A DNA stretch of 64,000 nt from Cyathus striatus (lineage: Eukaryota > Basidiomycota > Agaricomycetes > Agaricales > Nidulariaceae): positions 5,766,001-5,830,000 of the forward strand of contig JAOVFP010000001.1 in the NCBI GenBank assembly GCA_025738555.1, given 5' to 3'. Of this stretch, positions 12,105 to 22,957 are shown in pieces (within the stretch, counting starts at the first letter, position 1; the number at the start of each line of letters is the position of its first letter). Below the pieces are notes generated by a model. It made no database searches. It had not been told where the DNA came from and saw only the letters and a list, made by a program, of their open reading frames with translations. The translations under genes were made by a program, and so were the position numbers.

Positions 12105-13633
12105 TTAACTCTTCTGTTTCTTTCCTTTTGGTAGAACTTTCACTGAACTTGATGTTTGAGATCTTTCCCTTTTCTTGTCTGTCCCTTGTTTCAAATTCTG
12201 TTTAACAGTTGTAATATCATCACTATTTGGTAACCCATTTTCATTTCTATAAAAAATAGTCAGTTCATCTGATATACCCATTATGCTCTCTTCATCCTTT
12301 GAGATATACATATCCACCATCATTTGCCCAGGGATTTCTGTATTCACATACTTCTCTGGTTGTAAGGGGTCTTCTTTTGAATGATAAATAAGAAGATGAT
12401 TAACTGTATTGTACTTCCAAATGGTTTCTGGAATGCCAGAGGTAGATGGTGGGCACAATATACAATGGATTGGAACATTTGTACATGGATTTGCTGAAGG
12501 CTTGAAGGTAGAGGCAGCTTTGTACTTAATTTCTGAATGTTGATACTGACAAGGGGACACTATAGCTAATCCTCCTTTCTTTTTATTGATTAAACTTGTT
12601 AGACACTTCCCCTCTTCACCACAGAATCCACATGGCTCAACATCAATCTAATATATGTATATGTTAGATATTAATTCCACATACCCTAGTGAGCAGAACA
12701 CACCTCAATTGCAAGTCCTCTGTCTTCTCTCCCTCTAAATTTGGCAAGAACATGTCAGCCAACATGCTGATGCATTTCATGAAGCTGCATTTCATGACCA
12801 CAAACTTGACATTCAATGATTTCAGTCCCTTTTAAACTTGCTGTGGGCTTTAGATTATCAGGAACACTATCAACAATAAAGCACTTTTGTCCTAGATAGA
12901 TGTTATAAGTAATCAATCATATTATTATCACTGATTTATGCTTACCAGATGATGATCTATATGGCAGTGAATCTGTATTCTTTATCTCAGGTAGTGTTTG
13001 AATATTAGTAAGAACTTCAAGACCCATACCCACTGGGTTGCATACCTCCTGTAGGCTAGTAATTATTTGTGACAATTCATCACCATCAACACCCCAAGTA
13101 ATTCTATCATCAGAGGATTTTCTTACATGTTGGTGGAGTGGGTGTATTAATGTGGAAGGTATCTCAAGTACATAAAGTGATTTACTCATTTGCAAATTTT
13201 TTGAAGCAGTGGAAATAGGTAAATAATTACCAGACCATTCCCATATATTGGATTCAATATTTATCATTTGAACAATTTGTCCAACAACAGTTATTCCTTT
13301 TTTTGGGTCACTAAGATCCTCCAAAGGTGCAACTGATTTGATTTGTACATCCTTTTCTTTATATCTGAAGCCTGAAATTGAAAGAAGTGCCAGACATATC
13401 TCTTTTTCAACATATGCTAGAAATGCACAAAGATCTTTACTTTTCATACACAGTCCAGAAGTTTCAGCTTCAGGTACTGCTATATTCTGGAATTTTGACT
13501 TCTTAAAGAGATCTTCAATGGCCATTCCTTGTACATGCAAAGGTCGCATTGTAACTTTTTGAGAATGATTAGATGAGAGGCTTGCAACAAGTGAGTTCTT
13601 TAAATAATTCTTTCCATTTATCTCTAGTGTATT

Positions 13634-14563
13634 TAGTGTTGCCATGGCTCGGCTAAAAAGCCATGAGCTGTTAGAGCTGAACCGAATTTTAGCCAGACTG
13701 AGCCATTCTAGTGGCTTTATGGCTTCAAAGCCGCTAAAGCCATAGCAAAGCTGCACTAGCTGCTCCTACCTTTCATATCCGGAACAACAAATCTTTGATA
13801 TCATCTTGCAATATTTTGAACTCATTTAAATGTCTAATTCCCTTGTATTGAAGTTATATATAATGCTATAACTATAGACAGTGTATATTTAAAATTTAAG
13901 TGAATAAATCATGACAGAAATGAGAGGTTTTGAATCTTGGTAGGGTGGGGTTAGGCTTCAGTTAGGTGGAGAGGTGCTCAGGGATGATTATGTAACTTAT
14001 GCTGTTGCCCTTGTTTACATACTTATATTGATTGGTAAGTAATAAATTAAGTACTTAGTTCAATGTGCACACACATTTGTGCAAGTCATTCCAAAGCCAT
14101 TCTATCAATCAGAATTGAGTAGAACTTGAACCACCGCTAAACTGAAATGTCCACTTTTTAATGGTCCAATAATGCATATAACTCTCATAATATACAGACC
14201 ATAAATATATGTATTTAGTAATTTATCAAGCAAGTACAACTAACATGTGGCTTGCATGTGACAGTGCTAAGTGGACTGACTTCAATAAATATAAGGCTGG
14301 TGTGGAAATAAATAGATAAAATTAATATAATAATGCATACAGACTATAGCTTCAAGTAATTTTTGAGCTTTCAAGTACTTTAGACTTGCAATGGTTGTTT
14401 TTATGCACCCTTGCTGTAACGAGTTACCAAAAACATCAGCTCAGAGAAGCTAAGCCGCTCCAAAGCCATAGCCAGTAACTCGGCTCAACTACAAAGCCAT
14501 CAGAATCCCTAAGCCATATGAAGCTGAAGCCGAGCTGAGCCAAGCTGAGCTGTGGCAACACTA
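13634..14563. mobile_element. Non-autonomous hAT-type element (MITE copy 2) inside the transposon gene
   Basis: It starts TAGTGTTGCCATGGCTCGGCT and its right end is the inverse of TAGTGTTGCCACAGCTCAGCT. The 8-bp target duplications AGTGTATT at 13626-13633 and 14564-14571 are identical. It shares its first 14 terminal bases with the copy at 11255. It is 930 bp long, with no transposase. Subterminal GCTCGGCT/AGCCGAGC-type repeats occur at both ends. It interrupts the coding frame between SNTLSV and LEINGKN of the host gene, so it entered after that gene was in place. Confidence 0.85.
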
Positions 14564-16134
14564 AGTGTATTAGAGAACATGCTTTTTGAATGATTATTTT
14601 GTTCATGTGATTCATCTACTGTATCTGGTAAAAGAGATTCCAACTCTTCTTCAGCCTCTTCATCTTCTAAAATACTATCAATGTTCTCAGAATTTAAAGG
14701 GAGCTGAGAAGAGTCTATTGTGGTTTGACCATCATCAAAACTTGTTATAGCAGAAGTTATTAAAGTGTGCTCAAGTAAGTCATTTCTAAGTGATTCATTT
14801 TCTAATTCAGACTTATTATCTTTTTCAGAGGATTGAATACCAATATATTTTCCACTTGGTTGAAGAATATCCCAACCATCATGTGAGAATATTTTTATAA
14901 AATCACATTCTGAATCTTTCATGTAGTCCTTCAGTATTTCATTTGCAGCAGCACGGCTTTCATCCCATATAGCTTGAATATCAACATCCCCAACTCTCAC
15001 ATTACCATTCCAAGATTTTGGATTTACATGATCAATACCCATAACATCTTTTAGATCAAGATGCCTGTGATCTTTGTCAATATCTGGATTTTGAGAAAAT
15101 GCACTGTTTACTAAAGTAGCAACACTAAGCTTTCCACTCAGTTCTTCAGTATCAAAATTGCATGCATGATTTTGTGTATGGCAATCAGCAAATAGTGTTT
15201 CAAGTCTATCTGTTCCTTCATGAAGAATGTAAAATTTAAGATCAGAACTAATCAATTGTAGATGTGCTATGGTGAAGATAATATTCTTAACTGTTGCTTG
15301 TGAATCTGCATATAGTGCTCCAGTAAGACAATTTAAGCCATTTTTATGAAAAAGTGCAACTGCTAAGTGAGAAAATATGCATAGTGATTTTAGCTGCTCC
15401 TCTAGTGAAAGATTTACACTAATAAATGGAACAGTAAAGTACCCAAGAAAGTGTGCAAAGAAAATAAGTGCTTTGTGGCTTTTTATTTCAGTTGGATTTA
15501 AAGGCATTTCAAGTGTTTCAAGCTTTAAAAGATGTTGTATTAGAGATACAGCTTTAGGAACATTTTGCTTATCAGAAGGGTCAAGTAATGCAACTGCCTT
15601 TTCAAGTGACATGTCTGGAAGCTGGGATATATGGAGTATGATGTCAACTGGGGTAATGTTTGTATCAAATAGCATTACACCTTCTTTATTTTGTAGTAGA
15701 GTTGCAAATCTTTTAAATATATGTTTGGGATCACAAGTCCAGGTTGTACCCTTTATAGATGTAAATAAATTGAATTCCAGTAAACCAGAAAGTAGTTTAC
15801 CCAAGTCTGAATTTTTATTTACAGTGGTCTGTGAACAAATTTCATGTTTTGCATGCCGGTATGTGGAATCACCATCACTTGCAAGGGTCCATATAGGCCT
15901 ATTAAGATTTTCATCAAATGAATGGAAATCGTAATCTTGTAAGAATTTCTCTATCCATATCTTCAACTTTGGCCACTTTTCTGTTTTGTCTGAGCTGGAA
16001 ACAATTAAAGGAACAGGTTGATAGTGGTCTATTCATGAATAGGAAGCTAAGGCAACAACAGTAGCTTCTTTTCCAATGCATACCTTATCATCTGCACTAG
16101 ATGGATTATATATTTTTTGACACACATTCTCAAT

Positions 16135-16440
16135 AACTTGGAGCACTTTATGCTTGCCCCCTGTTACATGTGGAATACACATGAATTCCACCTTTTCATG
16201 TGTACTTCACATGTACTTCATATGTACTACACTCCACCTCAAATGTATTAAAATCATCAAATTTCCATTCAAATTTGCGATTTTCGTACACATGAAGTAC
16301 ACATGTAGTACACATGTACAGGTGAAATACTGAAATTCCACATGGAATTGCGAAGTGAAGTCCACAAGGAATACATGTGAACTAGGTACACTTGTATACT
16401 ACACATTGTAGTTACTTGTAATACACTTGCCCATTACTAC
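16135..16440. repeat. Palindrome-rich ACATGT/GTACAC cluster, left arm
   Basis: Dense imperfect palindromes built from CACATGTACTTCA, CATGTGGAATTC and GTACACATGT. The same vocabulary recurs at 17330-17575 and, more diverged, at 57340-57660. In each place the cluster lies next to a tRNA-like segment. No coding content. Confidence 0.6.
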
Positions 16441-16473
16441 TTTAATAAAAAGAAATATTTTAATGTAATGGCA

Positions 16474-16560
16474 CAACAGGGAGTTGAACCATTGACCATA
16501 GCTTTGATTGGTAATCACATCAAAAGCAACACATTTACAGCTAAGCCATTGGACCATACA
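16474..16560 (-). repeat. tRNA-derived SINE-like head (degenerate)
   Basis: On the minus strand an A-box-like TGGTCCAATGG (16556-16546) is followed 70 bases later by a B-box GGTTCAACTCC (16491-16481) and then CTGTTGTGCCATTA. Between them, GCTTTTGAT and ATCAAAGC can pair as an anticodon-like arm. The T stem has mismatches, so this is a tRNA relic or SINE promoter, not a working tRNA. A relative lies at 57720-57800 with the same downstream TATTAAAGTA-type sequence. Confidence 0.5.
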
Positions 16561-16654
16561 TTCATGTTGACACAAAGGCTATATAATGACCTATGGGACA
16601 TTTCCATGTGCATATGTCATGTGACATATTACTAACACATTGCCAACTCATCAT

Positions 16655-16765
16655 TTCTTGCTCTGCCTTCACTCTCCCATCTCCCACTCTCCCTTCCTCT
16701 CCCTTCCTCTCCCACTCACCCACTCTCCCTTTCTCCCTCTCCCATTCTCCCACTCCCCTCGACTT
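16655..16765 (+). repeat. CTCCC polypyrimidine microsatellite
   Basis: Tandem CTCCCA/CTTCCTCTCC units make an almost pure pyrimidine plus strand. Long open frames that cross it are composition artefacts. Confidence 0.7.
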
Positions 16766-16849
16766 CTCTTCCCTATCAAGAGGGTAAACTAGCAAGACAA
16801 TACCAAAAGGCATGAGGGCCATGCGCACAGGGTAGGAGGGGTGGAGGGG

Positions 16850-17165
16850 TGGAGGGGCAGAACAATGACGAGCATGTAGGGAAGGAGGAACAGAACAGAG
16901 ATGAGCATGAAGGGTGGGGACAGCAGGGAAGCAATATACATAGAGGGCGGCAAAGGTGGGGAATGACATGCATGGAGGGCAACAACAATGGGGAACAACA
17001 AGCATGGAGGGTGGGAAAGGTGGGGAGTGATGCATGTGGAGGATGAGGAAGGTGAGGGAGGCAGGGAACGATGCATATGGAGGGCAGGAAAGGTGGGGGA
17101 TGATGCACATAGAGGGCGAGGAAGGCAGGGAATGACACACATGGAGGGCGGAAACAGCAGGATGA
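16850..17165 (+). repeat. G-rich minisatellite (CATGGAGGGC-type, unit about 25-35 bp)
   Basis: Imperfect tandem units share the core GCATGGAGGGYRGGAAAGGTGGGG. One unit codes differently in each frame, which yields overlapping long open frames on both strands with Pro/His/Ser-rich products. These are not genes. Confidence 0.75.
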
Positions 17166-17329
17166 CAACGAGCACACGTAGTGTGTTGGGAAGGGAGATG
17201 ATAATAGTGAGGGGGGAGAATGTTGGCGACAAGTGGGCAGGGCGGAGGGTGGGGCATGACATCATGTGACTAATATTAAATAATAATAGTTGTATTTAAA
17301 TAGTTTGAAATATAACATTATTTTTAAAT

Positions 17330-17575
17330 ATTTTGAGTGAAGTACACATGGATTCCACATGTACAATTTCATGTGTAGTTCACTTTCTTCATAGCTAAAT
17401 TCACCTTCTGAATGAAGTTTTTTAAGAAGTGGAATTCACATGTACTTCATGTGGAATTAGGTGAAGTGCATGTGGAAATTTTACAATTAAGTGTATTTTT
17501 GTGAAGGACACATGTAGTTCACATGGAAATGTGTACTACACATGGAGTACACATGTATAGGTGGGTGAGTGGAAA
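17330..17575. repeat. Palindrome-rich ACATGT/GTACAC cluster, right arm
   Basis: This has the same motif set as 16135-16440, with CATGTGGAATTC and GTACACATGT in both orientations. With the left arm it brackets the tRNA-like segment and both simple repeats. The host transposon frame resumes at about 17690 on the far side. Confidence 0.55.
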
Positions 17576-19109
17576 GTACTGATAACTTGATAGTCAGTAA
17601 CTTATGTTTTAATGTTTTCAGTATGTTCATGACAAAGACCCATAATGTGATTTCTTTGAGAACTATAATGACATCACATTTCAAGGGCTATACCATCAAA
17701 CATTAAAGCATTTCCAGGAATACTGCCATTGACAGACACAGCTGATGGATAAATATCTGGATCAAGGAATGTACCAATGTTATGATTTGTTTCTTCTGTA
17801 GATGGTGTTGATATAGCAGCCATAAGATGGGGAATTTTCTTGTGATGACAAAGTGTAGTATTTGCAGCCAAACTGTGAGATTTTGAAAGTGCATAAAGTA
17901 ATCTTGGTCCTCCAATGGCTTTGACAAGAAAGGCAATATCAAAGTCTCATTCTGTAAAACCACTTCATGGATGGTATACACCTGCTATACACTTCTGGAT
18001 TTTATCAACCATGCTTTCTGCAGATTCTCCATGTCTTATTGCAGCTGAAACTAGCCACTTTAGTCCACAAACTTCATTGTTTGCAATAAGTACCATAATG
18101 CATTGATAATCATTGACTTTCTTCTCATGTGTTTTAAATCATCATTCTGCATTATTCAACTTTGAAGTGCAAAAGATGATTATTGGTATCAATTTCATTC
18201 AATTAATTAATATTTTTATAGTATCTTACCTTTACATATGTCATATCCATTTGCTTTCTCATTTTTAGCATTGCAGATTTGAGCTGGTTGAAATTAAGAT
18301 AATCCCATGAAGTGTACTCTTTTGAACTCTCTGCCTGATTCATAAATACTTTGAATTCATGCATATTTGGTATACCCTGACAATCTAGGCAAGGTATACT
18401 TCCTGGAGTAAGCACTGCATCAATATCTGCTTCAGCATTTACACATTTTTGTGTTCTTATACATATTTTATTCTCTTCATTGTTAAAAGCAATGGGGATC
18501 CATGGAAGAGAATTTAATTCATGCCTCTGATATGGATAAGTTGTCCATATTGATCCAGGGTTCCAGGATACAGCAAGGCCTGGACAAGTTCCTTTTGTAG
18601 TGTAATATTTTCACTGGAATAATCCCATGGAAGGTTTTTCTTCATTACAGTTTTCTTGCAAATACCACTTTTTCTGTGCCTATCAAGAAAAGATGCACTG
18701 GCTGTTACAGTAAGAGGAATTTTCTCCTTGCATCTGTTGCACACAACAGAATGGATTCCAGATTCAGCATTAATAGTTGTAGTAATGCTTGTTTTATCCA
18801 GGTAAAATGTAATAGGGTCTAGTGCACACTTGACCTGAGAACAAGGCATGGTGCAGTGAGAGGAAGAATAGAAACAGCAAGTTAATACATGTTCCATCAA
18901 TTTTATATCAATTCAAGAACCAAAATTGTCCTTCATTGATTGAATCTAATTCTAACTATATCTAATAGCTATTGAGTGTGACTTAAGTACTATATATGTA
19001 TAGCTACTGAAGTGGTGTGATGTGTTGGCAGTGTGCAAGGAGCACATTCAGATATATTGGAATCGACATGATGGCACCCTGATGCTGTTCACAAAGTCAT
19101 GTGATAAAC

Positions 19110-19206
19110 TGGCTATCAATTAGCAGACATATCTGAGAGGTGTCACAGTGCATAATGCCTCCTCTGCTACTTTTGTGAATTGCTTGGAAGGCAGCCCCCT
19201 GCTCTA
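19110..19206 (-). repeat. Dispersed repeat family A, CpG-stripped fragment left of Tc1
   Basis: The reverse complement aligns base by base with 9447-9530. All seven CpGs of that copy are CA or TG here: CCGAG is CCAAG, TTCGCGAAA is TTCACAAAA, GGCGTT is GGCATT, TACGCA is TATGCA, CTCGGA is CTCAGA and TCCGCT is TCTGCT. Few other differences exist. Confidence 0.75.
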
Positions 19207-19208
19207 TA

Positions 19209-20792
19209 CAGTGCCAATCAAAAGTATTGCACAACATGTACAAACAGAGTAGATAAAAGTCCAGGATGAGTAGAATACATTGTGAACACATGTATTGTAT
19301 GTCAATAGAAAGCTAAAATAGTTTAGAATCATATAGGAAAGCATAGGACATGATATGAGTGAAATTAAAAGAAAAATTGGGGTGTAAATGCGAAATATGC
19401 TGTGCAATACATATGAACATACCCAAATCTCAGAAAGATAAGTGTCACACTCCTTCCACAAAAATCTATGCATCCTGAAAATTTAGTATTTAGTATTACC
19501 CCCTCAGGCATTCACTAATGTGGCAATGCAGTGTGGCATGCTCTAGTATAAGGTGTCAAGTGCAGCCTTCAGAAAATTGGCCCATTCCTCCTGAAGAGCA
19601 ACCCACAACTCTTCTTTATTGCATGGAAGAGGGTTGTGAGCACATACAAGCATATCCAATTGATCCCAGACATGTTCTATAATGCTCATGTCTGGACTGG
19701 AAGGGGGCCAAGGCAATTGTTTGACCCACTTGCACTTGAACCACTCCTGAGCCACAGTGCTCCAGTGCTTTGGGTCATTGTCCTGCTGAAAAATAACACC
19801 AGTAGACCCAGTAGACCTTAATTTCAGATCCTTCATGCTCCAAAGATACAATTTGTTGAGGATTTCAACATAGTCTGGGCCCTTCATGATCCCATCAATG
19901 TGGTGAAGGTGCCCCACCTTCTTAGCAGAAATACACCCCCACACCATCAAGTTTCCAGCACTGTGCTTGATGTTCTTTTGTGTGTAGCAAGGGTCTAGAG
20001 CCTGCCTGGGCTTAATATAGCACCACTGATGCCCATCTGACTTGAACAGGAGGAATTTGGACTCATCTGAGAAAATCATGCATTCCCAGTCCTCCACAGT
20101 CCAGTCTGCATGCTGAAGTGCCCAAAGTCTATGGTTCTCCTGGTTTACTTTGGAAATGTAAGGCTTCTTCCTATGAACCCTACAGACCAGTCCATACTCC
20201 TTCAAACAGCATGCAATTGTTTGGTGAGACACCTGTGGGAAGGTTGTTTTTGCAAGCTCCACAGCATTAGAAGCCTCTGTTCTTGCAAGCTTTATTGCCA
20301 CAACCCAGGTATCACATGCATTGAATTTATGAGGGCAACCTGTCTTCAGGTTTACATAATATGGATCTGCTGATTTTTCAAAGTGTGCAATGAGACAATG
20401 CACAGTAGTGCAGTGAACACCTATAAATTGTGCTATATCTTTGTCAGCATAGTCAAGCTTCTTATAAGCAACTGCTTGAGCAACTTTGGAGGGGGATGTG
20501 TAGACCATGAAGTAGAAATTGATGTAGTGTAGTTTTTTTTGGTGTTCTCAGACTTCTACAGTATATAAATTATGTTTCTCTGTTTCACATACCCCTGATC
20601 ATATGTATTGCACACTGGGTTTCACAGTAAAATTGCTGTGCTTCATTTAAATTCATCTAATTACATTTATAACTATTACTAACTATTAATGAACATATCT
20701 GAGACTGTATAACAACAATTTCAATGAGCCCTTCAACATGTCATGGTTAATTAGGTCATGTGAGTGGTGTGTGATACTTTTGATCAGCACTG
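19209..20792 (-). mobile_element. Complete Tc1-family transposon
   Basis: The terminal inverted repeats read CAGTGCCAATCAAAAGTATTGCACA (left) and CAGTGCTGATCAAAAGTATCACA (right, inverted). They are flanked by the TA dinucleotide at 19207-19208 and 20793-20794, the Tc1/mariner target duplication. The 1,584-bp element carries one uninterrupted transposase and contains almost no CpG. It sits inside a copy of repeat family A. Confidence 0.92.
19543..20508 (-). CDS. Tc1 transposase (DD34E), intact
   Basis: A 321-residue cut-and-paste transposase, close to the usual Tc1 length of about 340. N-terminal helix-turn-helix: KLDYADKDIAQFIGVHCTTVHCLI, then a second HTH around residues 70-120. Catalytic triad: D in MIFSDESKF (about residue 150), D in VIFQQDNDPKH (about 240) and E in SPDMSIIEHVWD (about 275), with 34-residue spacing between the last two. 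No stops or frameshifts. Tc1 proteins bind their terminal repeats and insert at TA, matching the ends seen. All but one CpG are absent from the whole element, so nearly all arginines must use AGA/AGG. Confidence 0.93.
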   Translation of the reverse strand: MVYTSPSKVAQAVAYKKLDYADKDIAQFIGVHCTTVHCLIAHFEKSADPYYVNLKTGCPHKFNACDTWVVAIKLARTEASNAVELAKTTFPQVSHQTIACCLKEYGLVCRVHRKKPYISKVNQENHRLWALQHADWTVEDWECMIFSDESKFLLFKSDGHQWCYIKPRQALDPCYTQKNIKHSAGNLMVWGCISAKKVGHLHHIDGIMKGPDYVEILNKLYLWSMKDLKLRSTGSTGVIFQQDNDPKHWSTVAQEWFKCKWVKQLPWPPSSPDMSIIEHVWDQLDMLVCAHNPLPCNKEELWVALQEEWANFLKAALDTLY

Positions 20793-20794
20793 TA

Positions 20795-20990
20795 TGCTGG
20801 GGTCTTGATGACAATGTGGTTGCTGAGTGCTGATGGCCTATTTGGAGTACAAGTGGAAGGGGTGAGGGTTTTAGGGGATTGTTGTACATGCATGTTGTCA
20901 TGTTTGGGCTTGGGCTTTGTGTTGACTAGAGGGATAGGTGGATGTCACCCTGCCATATAGTCAGTGATGTCATATGTACAACTATATCCC
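20795..20990 (+). repeat. Dispersed repeat family A, CpG-stripped fragment right of Tc1
   Basis: Aligned with 43580-43780. Where that copy reads TCGACGACGATGCGG, this one reads TTGATGACAATGTGG, and TACGTGC is TACATGC. The remaining CpGs are likewise gone. TATGCTGGGGTCT starts both copies. Confidence 0.75.
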
Positions 20991-22957
20991 TCTCTCAGGC
21001 ATCAATGACACAGGTGTGTTCCCCTTGCAATACATAGTGGTGCTTGAAGTGCTGGCCTTACTGATAGTCATTCCTATGCCCATTTGCATGTGAGATTTCA
21101 AATTTCCTCCTCACCCTTACCATCTCACCAACTCCCCACAATTTCTCCATCTTTCTTTTTTGCATTCTCCCTGACCTTCATCTCCTATGTGACCACATCA
21201 ACCTCATGTGTACCACCTTCCTACAATATGCATCATAAACAGCACATCTACCATGGTCCACTGACCAGCCACATTTTCAGCATCACCACCACCTTTCCGA
21301 ATCCCAACCTGGAGACAGAGACCTGAACAGTGTCAATCTAAGTACATGTCATGTATTGCTGTGGCAGTGGGACAAGTTCCACTCTCGAGCATCACACTAT
21401 GCAAATGTAAGTATATTGTGTTTTGTACATGGATGGATCTACTGCAAGGGGAAGATCTACAAGTACATTCCCTCTTCATACCTATCCTTATGCACACTGC
21501 TTATACTGTACCATTATGACCAAGTGTTCAGTCACATGTCACAAAGGGTGATGAACTTGAACAGATCCTGGGTTTGTCATGCATCACAGAGGTACTTGAA
21601 CAGAGGTACAACAAGGCTTACAAAAGGGTAAGCAGCTGAAAAAATCAGTGCCTGTTGGCATATTTGAACAGTTAATGGCTGTGAACAGATAACACATTTG
21701 TCATGCATCATGTGGACCCTTGAACACTAGGTCCAGCTGATTATAATTGTACAGTACTCTACTTCCAGCATCTCTTAATGTGGTAACAGAAGGACATAAA
21801 TGTGGGCAGTGATTGATAATGACAATATAAAGTTTCACCCCTTTCTGGAAGACATTGTACTGGCATATGACAACATATTATACTATTGTGTAACCTCATT
21901 GTACACCATTCTCATTGTTGGGACACTTGTCCATTCCCTAGGCATATGACTGCTATGCAACATCCATTTATAGAGTCATTATTGCAAACAGTGACTGTCA
22001 TCAAGTATGTGAATGGAGATTGTGTTTTGTACATGAATAGATCATTGTTATTGATATGAAGCCCAGTAAGTTGATTCAGTTAAATTTGGATATTGTGGGC
22101 AAGTGGGAAGCATTGAAGTGCAAAGGGCCTGTTATTGATTGGTAAATTTGGGGTTGATATCTGGTCAATCCAAGCATTCATTGGACCATCAATGCAAGGG
22201 AGGGTGGTATGAAGTGTGACATATTGCAGTGCAGAAAATCTTCTAAAATTTAGTGCTATCAGTTGGTTATCAGTGCCAATCCCTGGGCCAGCTCCCTTGT
22301 GGCTAGTGTTGGGTGTTTAGAGTGCTGTTGAGGAATATGATCATTATCGTGTGCTGTTTCAAATTCTTTCTCTTTTCCTTGCCCATATCATATCATCTTT
22401 CCTCCCTTTTTCATGCACCCTGCATCTTGATGTCCTTTCCATTGGTGTGATGACCATGGTGTATTATATTATCAATGCTACACTACAAAGGGGACAATAA
22501 AGCCTCATGGCCATACAAAGGAACAATTGAATGTGCAACATACACATACATTTCTTCTCCTATATTCATGTTTGGCTCATACTTATTCTTCTACTTTTGT
22601 CCCTTCTCTCACTTCCCATAAAACACTATATCAAATACATTTATACATACTGCTTTGCCTGTATTTAATCCTAGTACTCTGAGACTATGTTCAATTATCT
22701 CCATCTTTCCCCAGTCCCACTTCTCCAGTTTCATGTGGTTGCACTTGCTGGTTTGGGTGGTAATTTTTAAGGTGCACTTTAGATGTTTGATACAGGTTTG
22801 ATATCTAAATAACAGATGAATGGTATATGTTGTGTAACAAAGTGAGATTAATATATACCTCATTGTTAGTTATTGTCTCTATGTGTACTACTTTACACCT
22901 GGACTTGGACTTGAAGAATGATCCTTTACCATTCAACTTGTTTTTTGCTGATTTTTT
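20991..22957. other. Relic DNA without genes
   Basis: The segment 22035-22150 (ATTGATATGAAGCCCAGTA, then AAAGGGCCTGTTATTGATTG) is a diverged copy of 52035-52135. Short open frames elsewhere have no domains. This is CpG-poor throughout. Confidence 0.45.

Larger units (their letters stand above)
12105..18900 (-). pseudogene. Large basidiomycete transposon-type protein, broken and split by two insertions
   Basis: Several minus-strand exons share one protein order. 18900-18514 encodes Cys-rich SVVCNRCKEKI. 18415-18203 and 18115-17674 end in GNALMFDGIALEM. 16090-14580 encodes EATVVALASYS, then WTLASDGDSTYRHAKHE, DPKHIFKRF (about residue 83 of the 14509-15966 frame) and GTDRLETLF. 13630-12917 encodes LEINGKNYLKN. 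12900-12720 encodes a CQVCGHEM...H zinc finger. 12680-12105 encodes EPCGFCGEEG and NPCTNVPIHCILC and ends in a basic tail. This order matches a large protein family common in agaricomycete repeats. The SDG, DPKHIFK and GTDRLE blocks recall the acidic catalytic region of P-element/THAP9 transposases, which is inference. Breaks are in-frame TGA codons (in EM*CHY, HVG*HV, SYS*ID and two in HP*SGFTE*D), mostly where arginine would fit. A MITE (13634-14563) and a palindromic repeat insert (about 16150-17575) split it. Confidence 0.65.

Noticed and set aside
16562..17269. Several long overlapping frames on both strands (up to 231 codons)
   Set aside because: They arise from a CTCCC microsatellite and a G-rich minisatellite; products are low-complexity His/Pro/Ser strings.
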